This document shows positions 25,018-33,452 of a DNA stretch of 64,000 nt, in pieces (positions within the stretch are counted from its first letter, which is position 1; each line of letters starts with the position of its first letter). The stretch covers positions 238,158 to 302,157 of the forward strand of contig NZ_CANLEA010000007.1 of the NCBI RefSeq assembly GCF_947489565.1, written 5' to 3'. The notes below the pieces were generated by a model. The model did no database searches, was not told the origin of the DNA, and saw nothing but the letters and a program-made list of their open reading frames with translations. The position numbers were made by a program, and so were the translations under genes. The DNA comes from an uncultured Kordia sp. Lineage in GTDB: Bacteria > Bacteroidota > Bacteroidia > Flavobacteriales > Flavobacteriaceae.

Positions 25018-27768
25018 ATGACTTTCTCTTTAAGAATTGTAGTTGTATTTTTTCTTTGCCTTGGAAGTACTGGGTTTGCGCAGAATAATTTGTTAAAAAC
25101 GATCGACAGTATTAATACAGTCAAAGGAGCAGAAAATCGTGCACAGTTATTTGAAAAATGCATAGCAGCTACTGATACTACAAAAAACACAAAAATTATA
25201 GGAATGCTTTTTCATGAAGCTGGTCTAAATTATTACAAGATTGAAAATTATGAAAAAGCATTACTGTATTTAACTAAAGCAATTGCTGTTAAAATACAAT
25301 ATTCGGACAAAGTCTCCCTAAATAAAAGTTTATTTTTAGCAGCATACATCTATCAAATTCAAGAAAAAACACAAAAAACATATCAATTATGTGAACAAAT
25401 AATAAAAGCACAAGGAAGTGATAAATATACTTGTTATGCATATCGAACGCTAGCTGAAATAGAATTAGATAAAGGTGATTTTCATAAAGCGTTAGCATAT
25501 TTGAATGAAGCTTTTTCGAATAAAAAAATTACATCAAATAGGGAGTTATTAAGTCTCTTATCGGAAACTATGATCTACGCATATGCCTGTATTTATGAAA
25601 GTCGTATAGGTACTGAAGACAAAAAAAATGATTTTCAAACCGTTCTTTTACACGAAAAAATCATTGAAGATAATTTAGCATTGATCAATGAGTATAATCT
25701 TCCTGATATCTATAATAATTTAGCGATTGTGTATGATGCTTTTGGAGCATTAGAAAAAGCATTAATATTCTATAAAAAAGCACAAGAAATATATCGAGAA
25801 AGTGGAGATATATACAATGAATTAGATGTAACTATAAACATTGGTATTTTATATTCGAAACAAAAAAAGCATGTACTTGCCGCTCAACAGTTTCAACGTG
25901 CTATTGATGAAGCTGATGATGTAGATCAAATAGCCAATGCATATAATAGTAAAGGATATTATTTAAACGCAAAGTCATCTACTGAAAAACTTCCCTATTT
26001 AGAAAAAGCTGTCATTACCATTTTAGAATTGGATAAACAGTTGGGAAATAATTTTCGATTGCCAACAATAGCCGAAATTAATGAATCGGATTATGAACAA
26101 GATGTATTGATCTATTTGATCGATTTGGCAGATCATTATGTACAAGTTTTTCACGAGAAAAAAGAAAAAAAATACCTTCTCAAAGCTAAAGAAACAGTCA
26201 TTTTAATAGATCAATTGGTGTCTTTAATTCGGTATGATGTGGATTCAGAAGCTTCAAAGCTATTTTGGATTGAAAAAGGCGTGAATACTTATATGCTTGC
26301 CGTAGAAATTTGTTATCTTTTAAATGATGCTGAAAAAGTTTTCTACTTTATGGAGAAAAACAAAGCATTATTGCTACAAGAGAAAATAAAAACACTGCAA
26401 ACAAAATTAGCATCCGATGTTCCGAGAGAATTGCGAGAACAAGAATATCAATTGTATTATGAAGGTATCAGTTTACAAGAACAGTTTCAGCAACAAATTG
26501 ATAACGATTCAATACAACAAGTGTTTGCAGACAAAAAGAAAGAATATCAGATTTTTATGGATTCTTTACAACGGATGTATCCAAAGTACACAAAAACAAA
26601 GGAAAAAGTTGAAATAGTTTCTTTAAAAGATATTGTAGAAATTCACAAACAAAATAAAACTGCTTTTGTTGAATATATTTTACATGAAAATGATGGTTAT
26701 GGTATTTTTTATGACGGAAAAAATCCTGTCGTTTTTAAAATAAATGCAGCGGAAGCTTTTCAAAAACAGCTCTCGTTTTTACGTACGTTTATGGTAAAAC
26801 GTGATTTGGATACCAAAGAACAGAAAGAGTTTCATACAATTGGTTATAAAGTATTTCAACAATTGTTTCCATTCAATAACGCTTCACAACGTTTACAAAA
26901 CAAAAAAATCACCATTATTCCCGATCATACATTGCAATACATTCCGTTTGAAGTATTGCCGATGCAAGCTACCGGAAAACTATCAGAAAGTTATTTGGTC
27001 AATACCACTGAAATTTCATACCTACAATCATTTTCACTGTTTGAGCAAATTCAGCAAAAACAAAATGCACCGACGAAAACCTTGTTAGCAATTACGCCAA
27101 TTGAGTTTGCAAACAAAGAATTACCAACACTATCAGAAGCTACCGAAGTATTTGTATCTTTTGAAAAAGAAACAGCTTCCGTATTTTTACAAAGAGCAGA
27201 AGCCACCAAGGAAAACTTTTTAAAACATCGAAATAATTTCAATATCATTCATCTTAATACACATGCAGGTTTAGACAGTATAACGCAAACACCTTGGATT
27301 GCTTTTCAAGACAGTAATATGACGCTGAATGAACTTTTTGGACTCGAAAATCAGGCAGAATTGGTAGTATTAGATGCGTGTAAAACTAATGATGGTGTCA
27401 ATCTTTCTGGAGAAGGAATTATCAATCTTTCCAGAGGATTTTTCTATAACGGAACACAAAGTGTATTGGCTTCACAGTGGAATGTTAATGAAAAAACAGG
27501 AAATGAAATATTACAAACGTTTTACAGTGAATTAAAAAACGGACATTCCAAATCAAAAGCTTTACAGTTGGCCAAAAAAAAATATCTGCAAACGCATGCG
27601 TATGACATCAAGCAAGTTACACCGTATTATTGGGCAGCATTTACACTTACAGGAAGTACAAAAGCAGTTGCAGAAACTTCTTGGTTTAATGTTGTAACGA
27701 TTACTATTGGCACAATGCTGCTGATTTTACTACTTGTATTTTACAATAGAAAGAAAATATTTAAATAG
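25018..27768 (+). CDS. TPR-CHAT protease, exported and membrane-anchored
   Basis: A protein of 916 residues from ATG 25018, chosen because MTFSLRIVVVFF begins a signal peptide ending at GFAQ and an AAGGA lies just before it (ATG 24997 would add seven residues). TPR repeats fill about residues 50-340, a helical linker follows, and a C-terminal CHAT caspase-like domain spans about 570-870. The catalytic dyad is His749 (LNTHAG) and Cys788 (LDACKT). A transmembrane helix near 885-905 is followed by a basic tail (NRKKIFK), so the catalytic part should be periplasmic. CHAT proteases cut specific partner proteins. The adjoining anti-sigma candidate and lipoproteins are the obvious candidates here. 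Confidence 0.9.
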   Translation: MTFSLRIVVVFFLCLGSTGFAQNNLLKTIDSINTVKGAENRAQLFEKCIAATDTTKNTKIIGMLFHEAGLNYYKIENYEKALLYLTKAIAVKIQYSDKVSLNKSLFLAAYIYQIQEKTQKTYQLCEQIIKAQGSDKYTCYAYRTLAEIELDKGDFHKALAYLNEAFSNKKITSNRELLSLLSETMIYAYACIYESRIGTEDKKNDFQTVLLHEKIIEDNLALINEYNLPDIYNNLAIVYDAFGALEKALIFYKKAQEIYRESGDIYNELDVTINIGILYSKQKKHVLAAQQFQRAIDEADDVDQIANAYNSKGYYLNAKSSTEKLPYLEKAVITILELDKQLGNNFRLPTIAEINESDYEQDVLIYLIDLADHYVQVFHEKKEKKYLLKAKETVILIDQLVSLIRYDVDSEASKLFWIEKGVNTYMLAVEICYLLNDAEKVFYFMEKNKALLLQEKIKTLQTKLASDVPRELREQEYQLYYEGISLQEQFQQQIDNDSIQQVFADKKKEYQIFMDSLQRMYPKYTKTKEKVEIVSLKDIVEIHKQNKTAFVEYILHENDGYGIFYDGKNPVVFKINAAEAFQKQLSFLRTFMVKRDLDTKEQKEFHTIGYKVFQQLFPFNNASQRLQNKKITIIPDHTLQYIPFEVLPMQATGKLSESYLVNTTEISYLQSFSLFEQIQQKQNAPTKTLLAITPIEFANKELPTLSEATEVFVSFEKETASVFLQRAEATKENFLKHRNNFNIIHLNTHAGLDSITQTPWIAFQDSNMTLNELFGLENQAELVVLDACKTNDGVNLSGEGIINLSRGFFYNGTQSVLASQWNVNEKTGNEILQTFYSELKNGHSKSKALQLAKKKYLQTHAYDIKQVTPYYWAAFTLTGSTKAVAETSWFNVVTITIGTMLLILLLVFYNRKKIFK

Positions 27769-27794
27769 TGTAAGGTGTTTAAAAATAATATGTT

Positions 27795-27828
27795 AAGCTA
27801 GTTTTTTTTAAATGACTAGCTTTTTTTA
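27795..27828 (+). terminator. Terminator after the TPR-CHAT gene
   Basis: The stem AAGCTAGT/ACTAGCTT is followed by seven T. It separates the protease operon from site 2 and the lipoprotein pair. Confidence 0.85.
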
Positions 27829-27835
27829 TGTTCTC

Positions 27836-27872
27836 TTGGGTAATGAATCTTTCAAAACTTCCCATATAGATG
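27836..27872 (+). promoter_or_regulatory. Shared two-part motif, site 2
   Basis: TTGGGTAATGA (27836-27846), 11 bases, CTTCCC (27858-27863), one base, TATA (27865-27868). Its position directly after a terminator and 69 bases before the first lipoprotein start supports a promoter. It matches site 1 at 23624 in 21 of 21 motif positions while the spacer differs. Confidence 0.72.
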
Positions 27873-27937
27873 TAGATCTATCAAGGGAAAACTCGAAAAC
27901 CTTTTAAAAGAGTAGAGGTCATTAAACAACCAGAACC

Positions 27938-28756
27938 ATGAAAAAAATAATATACTATCTAATTCCTTGTGTTTGTTCACTTTTGATCATTGGATGTACA
28001 AAAGAAGACCAAGCAATAGAAAATTCTGAAGAAGCAACGCTTCAACATATTCTTGAGCTAACGAATACATTTTTAAAAACACAAGACAAGATTACGACAA
28101 GCGCTAAGGCGATTGACCCTGCAATTGCAAAAATAGATATTACAGCTTTTTTAGACTCTTATGGTGGACCAAATTCATCAGATGACGATTTAAACGATGC
28201 CTATGCAGATGGAATAGCAGCATCTTACAAAGCTGCAGAAGGAGTGGCACCTCCAAACCCAGGAGGAAATGTCGATAATACTGCAAATGCATACGACTAT
28301 GTTGGAAAATACCATGTAGATATCTTAGATTATCAAATAAGGAATAAAAGTAATTATGTGTCGCCCAATAATGTTTTTAAATACAACAGATCAATAGGTG
28401 TAACTTCAGATTACTTAGCACAGGATCAAATTCAATTGAATATGACAAATATGATGTCTAATAATCAATTCGATATGTGGTATCTACATTTACAACAACA
28501 ATTACAGACGGCAAATGGGTTGATTTCTCAAACAATTTTAGCAATGGAAGCAGCTGGGAAAATTTCAACATTAGAAAGTAACATATTGTATCATTACTTT
28601 GATGCGCAAGAAAATGCAAGTTCCTTAACTAATTTCATTCAATATTCCATACAAATTGAAGACATTATAATTAATTCAAGTTATAATCATCCTACCAAAA
28701 GATTCCTTTTGAGTGCAATGGCAACAGCACGTCACGACTTTAATTACTGGCAATAA
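27938..28756 (+). CDS. Uncharacterised lipoprotein, paralogue A
   Basis: A 272-residue lipoprotein (lipobox IIGC, Cys20). I do not recognise the family. It is mostly predicted helical, with conserved features shared with the next gene: 'SAKAIDP' near residue 60, 'DGIAASYKAAE' near 90, 'DYVGKYHVDIL' near 125 and the end 'MATARHDFNYW'. The conserved 'ARHD.N.W' tail could be a functional motif. It follows the shared motif at 27836, so it is probably controlled with the protease pair. A substrate or effector role in the CHAT/subtilase circuit is my inference only. Confidence 0.8.
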   Translation: MKKIIYYLIPCVCSLLIIGCTKEDQAIENSEEATLQHILELTNTFLKTQDKITTSAKAIDPAIAKIDITAFLDSYGGPNSSDDDLNDAYADGIAASYKAAEGVAPPNPGGNVDNTANAYDYVGKYHVDILDYQIRNKSNYVSPNNVFKYNRSIGVTSDYLAQDQIQLNMTNMMSNNQFDMWYLHLQQQLQTANGLISQTILAMEAAGKISTLESNILYHYFDAQENASSLTNFIQYSIQIEDIIINSSYNHPTKRFLLSAMATARHDFNYWQ

Positions 28757-28777
28757 CATTAAAAAAAAACAGAGAAT

Positions 28778-29593
28778 ATGAAAAATATAAAAAACACCGT
28801 ATTGGCACTCTTGCTAATAGCAGGTATCGGTAGTTGTTCTAAAGAGGATGCAACTTTCCTAGAAACAGAAAGCAATATACTTACTAAGATTGCTGACATT
28901 ACATCAGATTTTATAGATGGACAAGACGAAACAATAGTAAGCGCTAAGGCTTTTGACCCTACATATTATATGGTAGATATTACTGCAGGAAAAGAAGATT
29001 ATGATCAGCATCATGATTATGATCATGCGGTCGATACTGGTATAGCTGCCTCTGAAAAAGCTGCAGAGAAAGCTATAGCACCTGCAAACGGATATGGAGG
29101 AAACCCTGTAGTAGCAGTTGTAAATCCAAATAATCCACTAGATTATACAGGAAGGTTTCATGCAGAAATATTAGCATCTGCCATATACCAAAATCATCAA
29201 ATTGTGTATCCAAATGGAGAATTTAGCTATACAAACTCAATTAATTTTTCAAATAATTACATGAATATAACTGTGCAAAATATGCTTTCTGAAAATGAAT
29301 TTAATGCATTTTATGAGCATGTTGTTAATAAGATCAGAGCTAATGATAATCTACTGTCAAAGGTAATGCAGCAAGATCTAAGAGAAGGGAAATTAACACA
29401 GAGCGAAGGGCAAATTTTGATCATGTATTTTCAAGCACAAGAGAGTTCTAATACGCTCAATGGATACATTCAATATTCCATACAAATTGAAAATATGGTT
29501 GTAAACTCAAACTTACCATCTTCAAGTAAAGATTTATTATTATTTGTAATGGCAACAGCGCGTCATGATATAAACTTTTGGAATCCATACTAA
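28778..29593 (+). CDS. Uncharacterised lipoprotein, paralogue B
   Basis: A 271-residue lipoprotein (lipobox IGSC near residue 20) paralogous to the preceding gene and 21 bases downstream of it. Shared landmarks are 'SAKAFDP', 'TGIAASEKAAE', 'DYTGRFHAEIL', 'IQYSIQIE' and 'MATARHDINFW'. A 24-base identical DNA stretch encodes the IQYSIQIE region in both, so the duplication is not ancient. A His/Asp-rich segment (DQHHDYDHAVD near residue 80) is unique to this copy. Function unknown. Confidence 0.8.
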   Translation: MKNIKNTVLALLLIAGIGSCSKEDATFLETESNILTKIADITSDFIDGQDETIVSAKAFDPTYYMVDITAGKEDYDQHHDYDHAVDTGIAASEKAAEKAIAPANGYGGNPVVAVVNPNNPLDYTGRFHAEILASAIYQNHQIVYPNGEFSYTNSINFSNNYMNITVQNMLSENEFNAFYEHVVNKIRANDNLLSKVMQQDLREGKLTQSEGQILIMYFQAQESSNTLNGYIQYSIQIENMVVNSNLPSSSKDLLLFVMATARHDINFWNPY

Positions 29594-29687
29594 TGCTAAC
29601 AACAAAAAGGGAAATATGTATAATAGATACATACTCAGACCAACTGAAAAACTGTATCAAATTTTTGCGTTGATTATGCATATGGAG

Positions 29688-29716
29688 AAAGGCTTTCTGT
29701 AATGGAAAGCCTTTTG
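29688..29716 (+). terminator. Terminator after the lipoprotein pair
   Basis: The perfect stem AAAGGCTTTC/GAAAGCCTTT encloses a 7-base loop. Confidence 0.82.
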
Positions 29717-29807
29717 AATATGAATACACACATAGAATTTAAAAATAGTAAAAGCGTTCCATAAATTATTTATACTTTTATGCATTGAACATTTACCAAG
29801 TATATCA

Positions 29808-30743
29808 ATGAAGATACTTATTACGGGAATCGCAGGTTTTATTGGTTCGCATGTAGCAGAGCACTTGCACAATTTAGGTCATGAAGTTATTGGAATCGAT
29901 AATTTTTCAGATTATTATCCAGTGACACTAAAAAATAAAAATGCTGCAGTTTTAGGAGCTAAAGGAATCGATATTATACTAGCAGATTTACGAGAAACCA
30001 CTTCCATTGAAAAACTTCCCGCAACAGTTGATTATATTTTTCACTTTGCCGCACAACCTGGTATTGCAGCAACCTCAACTTTTGAAGATTATTTGACGAA
30101 TAATGTCATTGCGACTCAAAATTTATTGACATATGCTTTGCAGCAAGATTCTTTGAAACTCTTTGTAAATATTGGTACTTCGTCTATTTATGGTTTAAAT
30201 GCTACATTTCCTGAAACGGTGGCGCCTCAACCTGCTTCACATTATGGAGTTACAAAATTAGCCGCAGAACAATTGGTTTTATGCAACTCAAGGTTGAACA
30301 AACTCAAAGCATGTTCCTTGCGATTATATTCGGTATACGGTTCGCGAGAACGTCCAGACAAGCTATTTACGAAGCTTTTAGACTGTGGTTTGAATAATAA
30401 GAAATTTCCACTGTTTCAAGGCAGCTTAACGCATTTACGAAGCTTTACGCATGTAAGCGATATTGTAAAAGGAATTGTAAGTGTTATAGGAAAAGAAGAA
30501 GTCTGTAATGGTGAAATCTTTAATATTGGAACCGAAGCAGAATACACAACACAACAAGGTGTAGATGCTGTTGAAAAACTACTCAACACGACTATAAAAT
30601 TTGATGAATTGCCACCGCGATCTGGTGACCAACAACGAACAAAAGCAAACATTGATAAAGCTCGAAAACTCTTAAATTACAATCCGACAGTTACTTTACA
30701 AGAAGGTGTTGCCGAACAATTGGCATGGTTTAGAGAGTTGTAA
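29808..30743 (+). CDS. NAD-dependent sugar-nucleotide epimerase (UDP-glucuronate 4-epimerase-like)
   Basis: An extended SDR enzyme of 311 residues. The NAD-binding motif is GIAGFIGSHVAEHL at the N-terminus, and 'IDNFSDYYPVTLK' matches UDP-glucuronate/galacturonate 4-epimerases. The active-site Ser/Thr region NIGTSSIYG and the Y-x3-K in HYGVTKLAAEQ are present. It probably supplies a uronic or related sugar for surface polysaccharide. It stands alone, so the exact substrate cannot be fixed. Confidence 0.87.
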   Translation: MKILITGIAGFIGSHVAEHLHNLGHEVIGIDNFSDYYPVTLKNKNAAVLGAKGIDIILADLRETTSIEKLPATVDYIFHFAAQPGIAATSTFEDYLTNNVIATQNLLTYALQQDSLKLFVNIGTSSIYGLNATFPETVAPQPASHYGVTKLAAEQLVLCNSRLNKLKACSLRLYSVYGSRERPDKLFTKLLDCGLNNKKFPLFQGSLTHLRSFTHVSDIVKGIVSVIGKEEVCNGEIFNIGTEAEYTTQQGVDAVEKLLNTTIKFDELPPRSGDQQRTKANIDKARKLLNYNPTVTLQEGVAEQLAWFREL

Positions 30744-30932
30744 AATAAAATTAAAAACACGCTGATTTTCAATAATCTAACTTCAAAATAGTAAGAATAC
30801 TTAGTACAAATTTTTTATTTACGATAATTCACGGAATTTGACGCTATGTTTCACGGAATCGTATGTTACCTTTCTTTTTTTACCTTTTTCTCTAAGGTAC
30901 ATTTACATCATTATTAATCTAAATCATGTATT

Positions 30933-31154
30933 ATGAAAAAAAGAAATCTAAAAGGTTTAACATTAAACAAAAAGCAAATTTCTAAGATTGACAATGTAGC
31001 AGGAGGAAGACCTCCATATCAACCGTCAGATTGGTGTCCTACAGAAGGTTGTATTGAAGAACCTGGACCAACTCCAGAAACAAATCCGCATTCAGTATGT
31101 AACTGTGGATCTGATTTTGCTGATACTTGTGGTTCAGCTATTGGACATTGTTAA
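30933..31154 (+). CDS. GG-leader RiPP-type precursor peptide 4
   Basis: A 73-residue precursor with leader MKKRNLKGLTLNKKQIS and a GG site at residue 25 (VAGG). The core has six Cys, including CNCGSDFADTC and a C-terminal Cys, and a Pro/Glu-rich centre. The leader is close to those at 6857, 7339 and 20911. Its neighbours, an epimerase and a glycosyltransferase operon, give no sign of a maturation pathway. Confidence 0.82.
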   Translation: MKKRNLKGLTLNKKQISKIDNVAGGRPPYQPSDWCPTEGCIEEPGPTPETNPHSVCNCGSDFADTCGSAIGHC

Positions 31155-31174
31155 TCTGCTAATTAACAAAGAAG

Positions 31175-31202
31175 AGAAGCGGACTTTGGTTCGCTTTTTT
31201 TA
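31175..31202. terminator. Terminator between precursor 4 and the glycosyltransferase operon
   Basis: The stem AAGCGGAC/GTTCGCTT contains one G-U wobble and is followed by seven T on the plus strand. The AAGCGAAC-type stem resembles that of precursor 3. Confidence 0.82.
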
Positions 31203-31203
31203 C

Positions 31204-32835
31204 TTAATTCTTCTCTACCAAATACATATCGGTACGCAAACGATCTTTATAACCTCCTTTTGAATCGTCTACAGGATTTAAATCGAAAGTTTCTACGTAT
31301 GTAATTTTATGATTTGGAAATGCTTTTTCAAGACTCTTCTTTGCGTCAATCATAACCAATGCTTTAAAAGTGTCTTCTTTAGGAGTTTCTAAAGCGTGAC
31401 TGTGAAGCAACGGAACTTTTCCTCCATAATCCCATACCAATTCTGGCGATTGAATATTGAACATATACACAGGAATTTGCTCAGCTTCCGCTTTTTGCGA
31501 TATTTCTTGTAGTGAATTGTACTTCGGATTTTCTAAAAACGAATTTGCTAACGGAAAACCAAATGTAATTGCGGACATAAAAAACAGAATGATTGCATAA
31601 AATGCCAATTGAATTTTTCGCTGATACACATATTTTAAAATAAAAAAGCCAACCAACACCAACACAATTGAAGTAAGGGCAAATGATGTGTAAAAACCTG
31701 TCAATGTATCTTTTAAGAAAATATAACCTACGATTGGAAAAGCAACTCCAACCAATCCGATCAAACCAAAATTCAAATACACAGGAATGCGCTCGTATTT
31801 GTTCATTTTCTCTTTAAACGATCTAAAAACATACATGAGATAAAAGCTTGTCGTATATGCCAACGGAATTAATACAGGCAATAAATAGCGCGATTTCTTT
31901 TCAGGAATTACAGAGAGCAATATAACCGATGCCAGAGTCCAAAATAAGCTAAATTTATACGCTTTTAAGTTCTCTACGCGTGTTTTTAAATACGGATATA
32001 GCAAACCAACAAAGGCAACTACCGTCCATGCGCCTGATTGCGTAAAGAAGCTCCAATAGTAGTAAAACGGACGCACATTACGATTTTGCCAAGCAGTTGT
32101 TTCTTTATCTGCAATGGCTCTAGCAGTTTCACCATCCATCACACTAATATAATAAGGCCACCAAACAGAAATAATCGCAGTGACTACAATTAGACCTACT
32201 AATGGCAACCATTTTCTCTTAAAGTTTGAATATTTATAAACAATACTATACGCGATTAAAAAAGGTAAAAACAATGCAAAATGTGATACCGGACCTTTAC
32301 TCATAAAGGACAAACCAATAAAAGTTCCTGCGAGCAATGCATTGCGCCATATTTTCTCATCAGTAGCAAAGAATTGAAAAATATAGTAAATGGCAATAAT
32401 CATAAAACCGTGCGCAAAAATATCCCAAGTTCCATTTCTTCCAGCAAAAACCATATAAAAAGAAGTTGCTAGAATCAAACTGTTTATAAAAGCTTGTTTT
32501 TTATCTTTTAAGAAATATACACCAAAACGATATGAAAAAAGAACTAATATCAAGGTGATAATTGCTGAAGGCACTCGCAACGCAATTAAATTTTTAAAAC
32601 TAAAAAGCATGCCGCCAATAGCAGCTAACCATGTTGGTAATGGCGGTTTTTCATAACGCGGTTCACCATTCATGGTTGTCAATAACCAGCCGTCATCCGA
32701 TACCATTTCGCGCGCAGTAATAAAGTTTCGCGCTTCCATAATATTAGGATACAACACATCAAGATTCATAAAAAAGATAAAAAAACATACTATAACGAGT
32801 ATCCAAACGTAATTTTTCTCCTGTATAAAATTCAT
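31204..32835 (-). CDS. ArnT-like membrane glycosyltransferase (GT83/PMT family)
   Basis: An integral membrane protein of 543 residues with about twelve hydrophobic helices. The N-terminal periplasmic loop carries the signature region 'NIMEARNF', 'GEPRYEKPPLPTW', typical of ArnT/PMT enzymes, which move a sugar from an undecaprenyl-phosphate carrier onto lipid A or another acceptor in the periplasm. The C-terminal soluble part of about 130 residues is less conserved. It overlaps the LAB_N gene by 4 bases in a three-gene operon. The sugar and acceptor are unknown. Confidence 0.88.
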   Translation of the reverse strand: MNFIQEKNYVWILVIVCFFIFFMNLDVLYPNIMEARNFITAREMVSDDGWLLTTMNGEPRYEKPPLPTWLAAIGGMLFSFKNLIALRVPSAIITLILVLFSYRFGVYFLKDKKQAFINSLILATSFYMVFAGRNGTWDIFAHGFMIIAIYYIFQFFATDEKIWRNALLAGTFIGLSFMSKGPVSHFALFLPFLIAYSIVYKYSNFKRKWLPLVGLIVVTAIISVWWPYYISVMDGETARAIADKETTAWQNRNVRPFYYYWSFFTQSGAWTVVAFVGLLYPYLKTRVENLKAYKFSLFWTLASVILLSVIPEKKSRYLLPVLIPLAYTTSFYLMYVFRSFKEKMNKYERIPVYLNFGLIGLVGVAFPIVGYIFLKDTLTGFYTSFALTSIVLVLVGFFILKYVYQRKIQLAFYAIILFFMSAITFGFPLANSFLENPKYNSLQEISQKAEAEQIPVYMFNIQSPELVWDYGGKVPLLHSHALETPKEDTFKALVMIDAKKSLEKAFPNHKITYVETFDLNPVDDSKGGYKDRLRTDMYLVEKN

Positions 32836-33452
32836 GATTGATTTCTTAAAAGCATTATATTTCTAACGTAAGTAACAATTCCAAAAGTATGGCCGGCAAT
32901 CAAAATAGGATCTTTTCTGAAAATTGCATAGGTAAATATCAAACTGGCACCTAGCAAACTCAACGCCCAAAAACCAAGCGGTAAACTCGATTCTTTTTTT
33001 CGTTCCGAATAAATCCATTGATATACAAAGCGTAAGGTAAAAATAATTTGAGAAATGATTCCTAAATACAACAACCAATCTGGAATGTCTTCACTGTTGA
33101 GTAAATTGTAGATATCTTGTTTGTTATTGTTGTAACCAATGGCGATAATAATCAACGGGAAAATGATGATGAAAATACGCACCAACTGATGCATACGACT
33201 CCATTCGCCTTGCAATTGCATGTTTCTAACATAAATAAAATACGTTAAAACTTGCCCAAGCATGATGGCAAAATCGTTTCGTAGATAACCGTAAACAAAG
33301 AGTAGGAAGGAAGCAATAAGACTCAACTTCCAAAACAAAGCTGGCGTTAATACTTTTTTATTTCTTTCAGAAATAACCCATTGTAACAAGGTTCTTCCCG
33401 AAAATAACAATTGTGCAAGCGCACCAATTCCATAAATGAGCCAAGTCATCAT
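32832..33452 (-). CDS. Two-domain LAB_N membrane protein
   Basis: A 206-residue membrane protein with two copies of the lipid A biosynthesis N-terminal (LAB_N) domain. Each copy has 'RxxxQWxxSE' (residues 20-30 and 140-150), a 'P..FW.LSL.....LF.YA..R.D' stretch, and a final 'YVRNM' or 'YVRNI'. LAB_N proteins stand beside GT2 and ArnT-like genes in many bacteria, and a lipid-linked-sugar flippase or scaffold function has been suggested. Here it is 4-base overlapped on both sides, so it is co-translated with both glycosyltransferases. Confidence 0.88.
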   Translation of the reverse strand: MMTWLIYGIGALAQLLFSGRTLLQWVISERNKKVLTPALFWKLSLIASFLLFVYGYLRNDFAIMLGQVLTYFIYVRNMQLQGEWSRMHQLVRIFIIIFPLIIIAIGYNNNKQDIYNLLNSEDIPDWLLYLGIISQIIFTLRFVYQWIYSERKKESSLPLGFWALSLLGASLIFTYAIFRKDPILIAGHTFGIVTYVRNIMLLRNQS

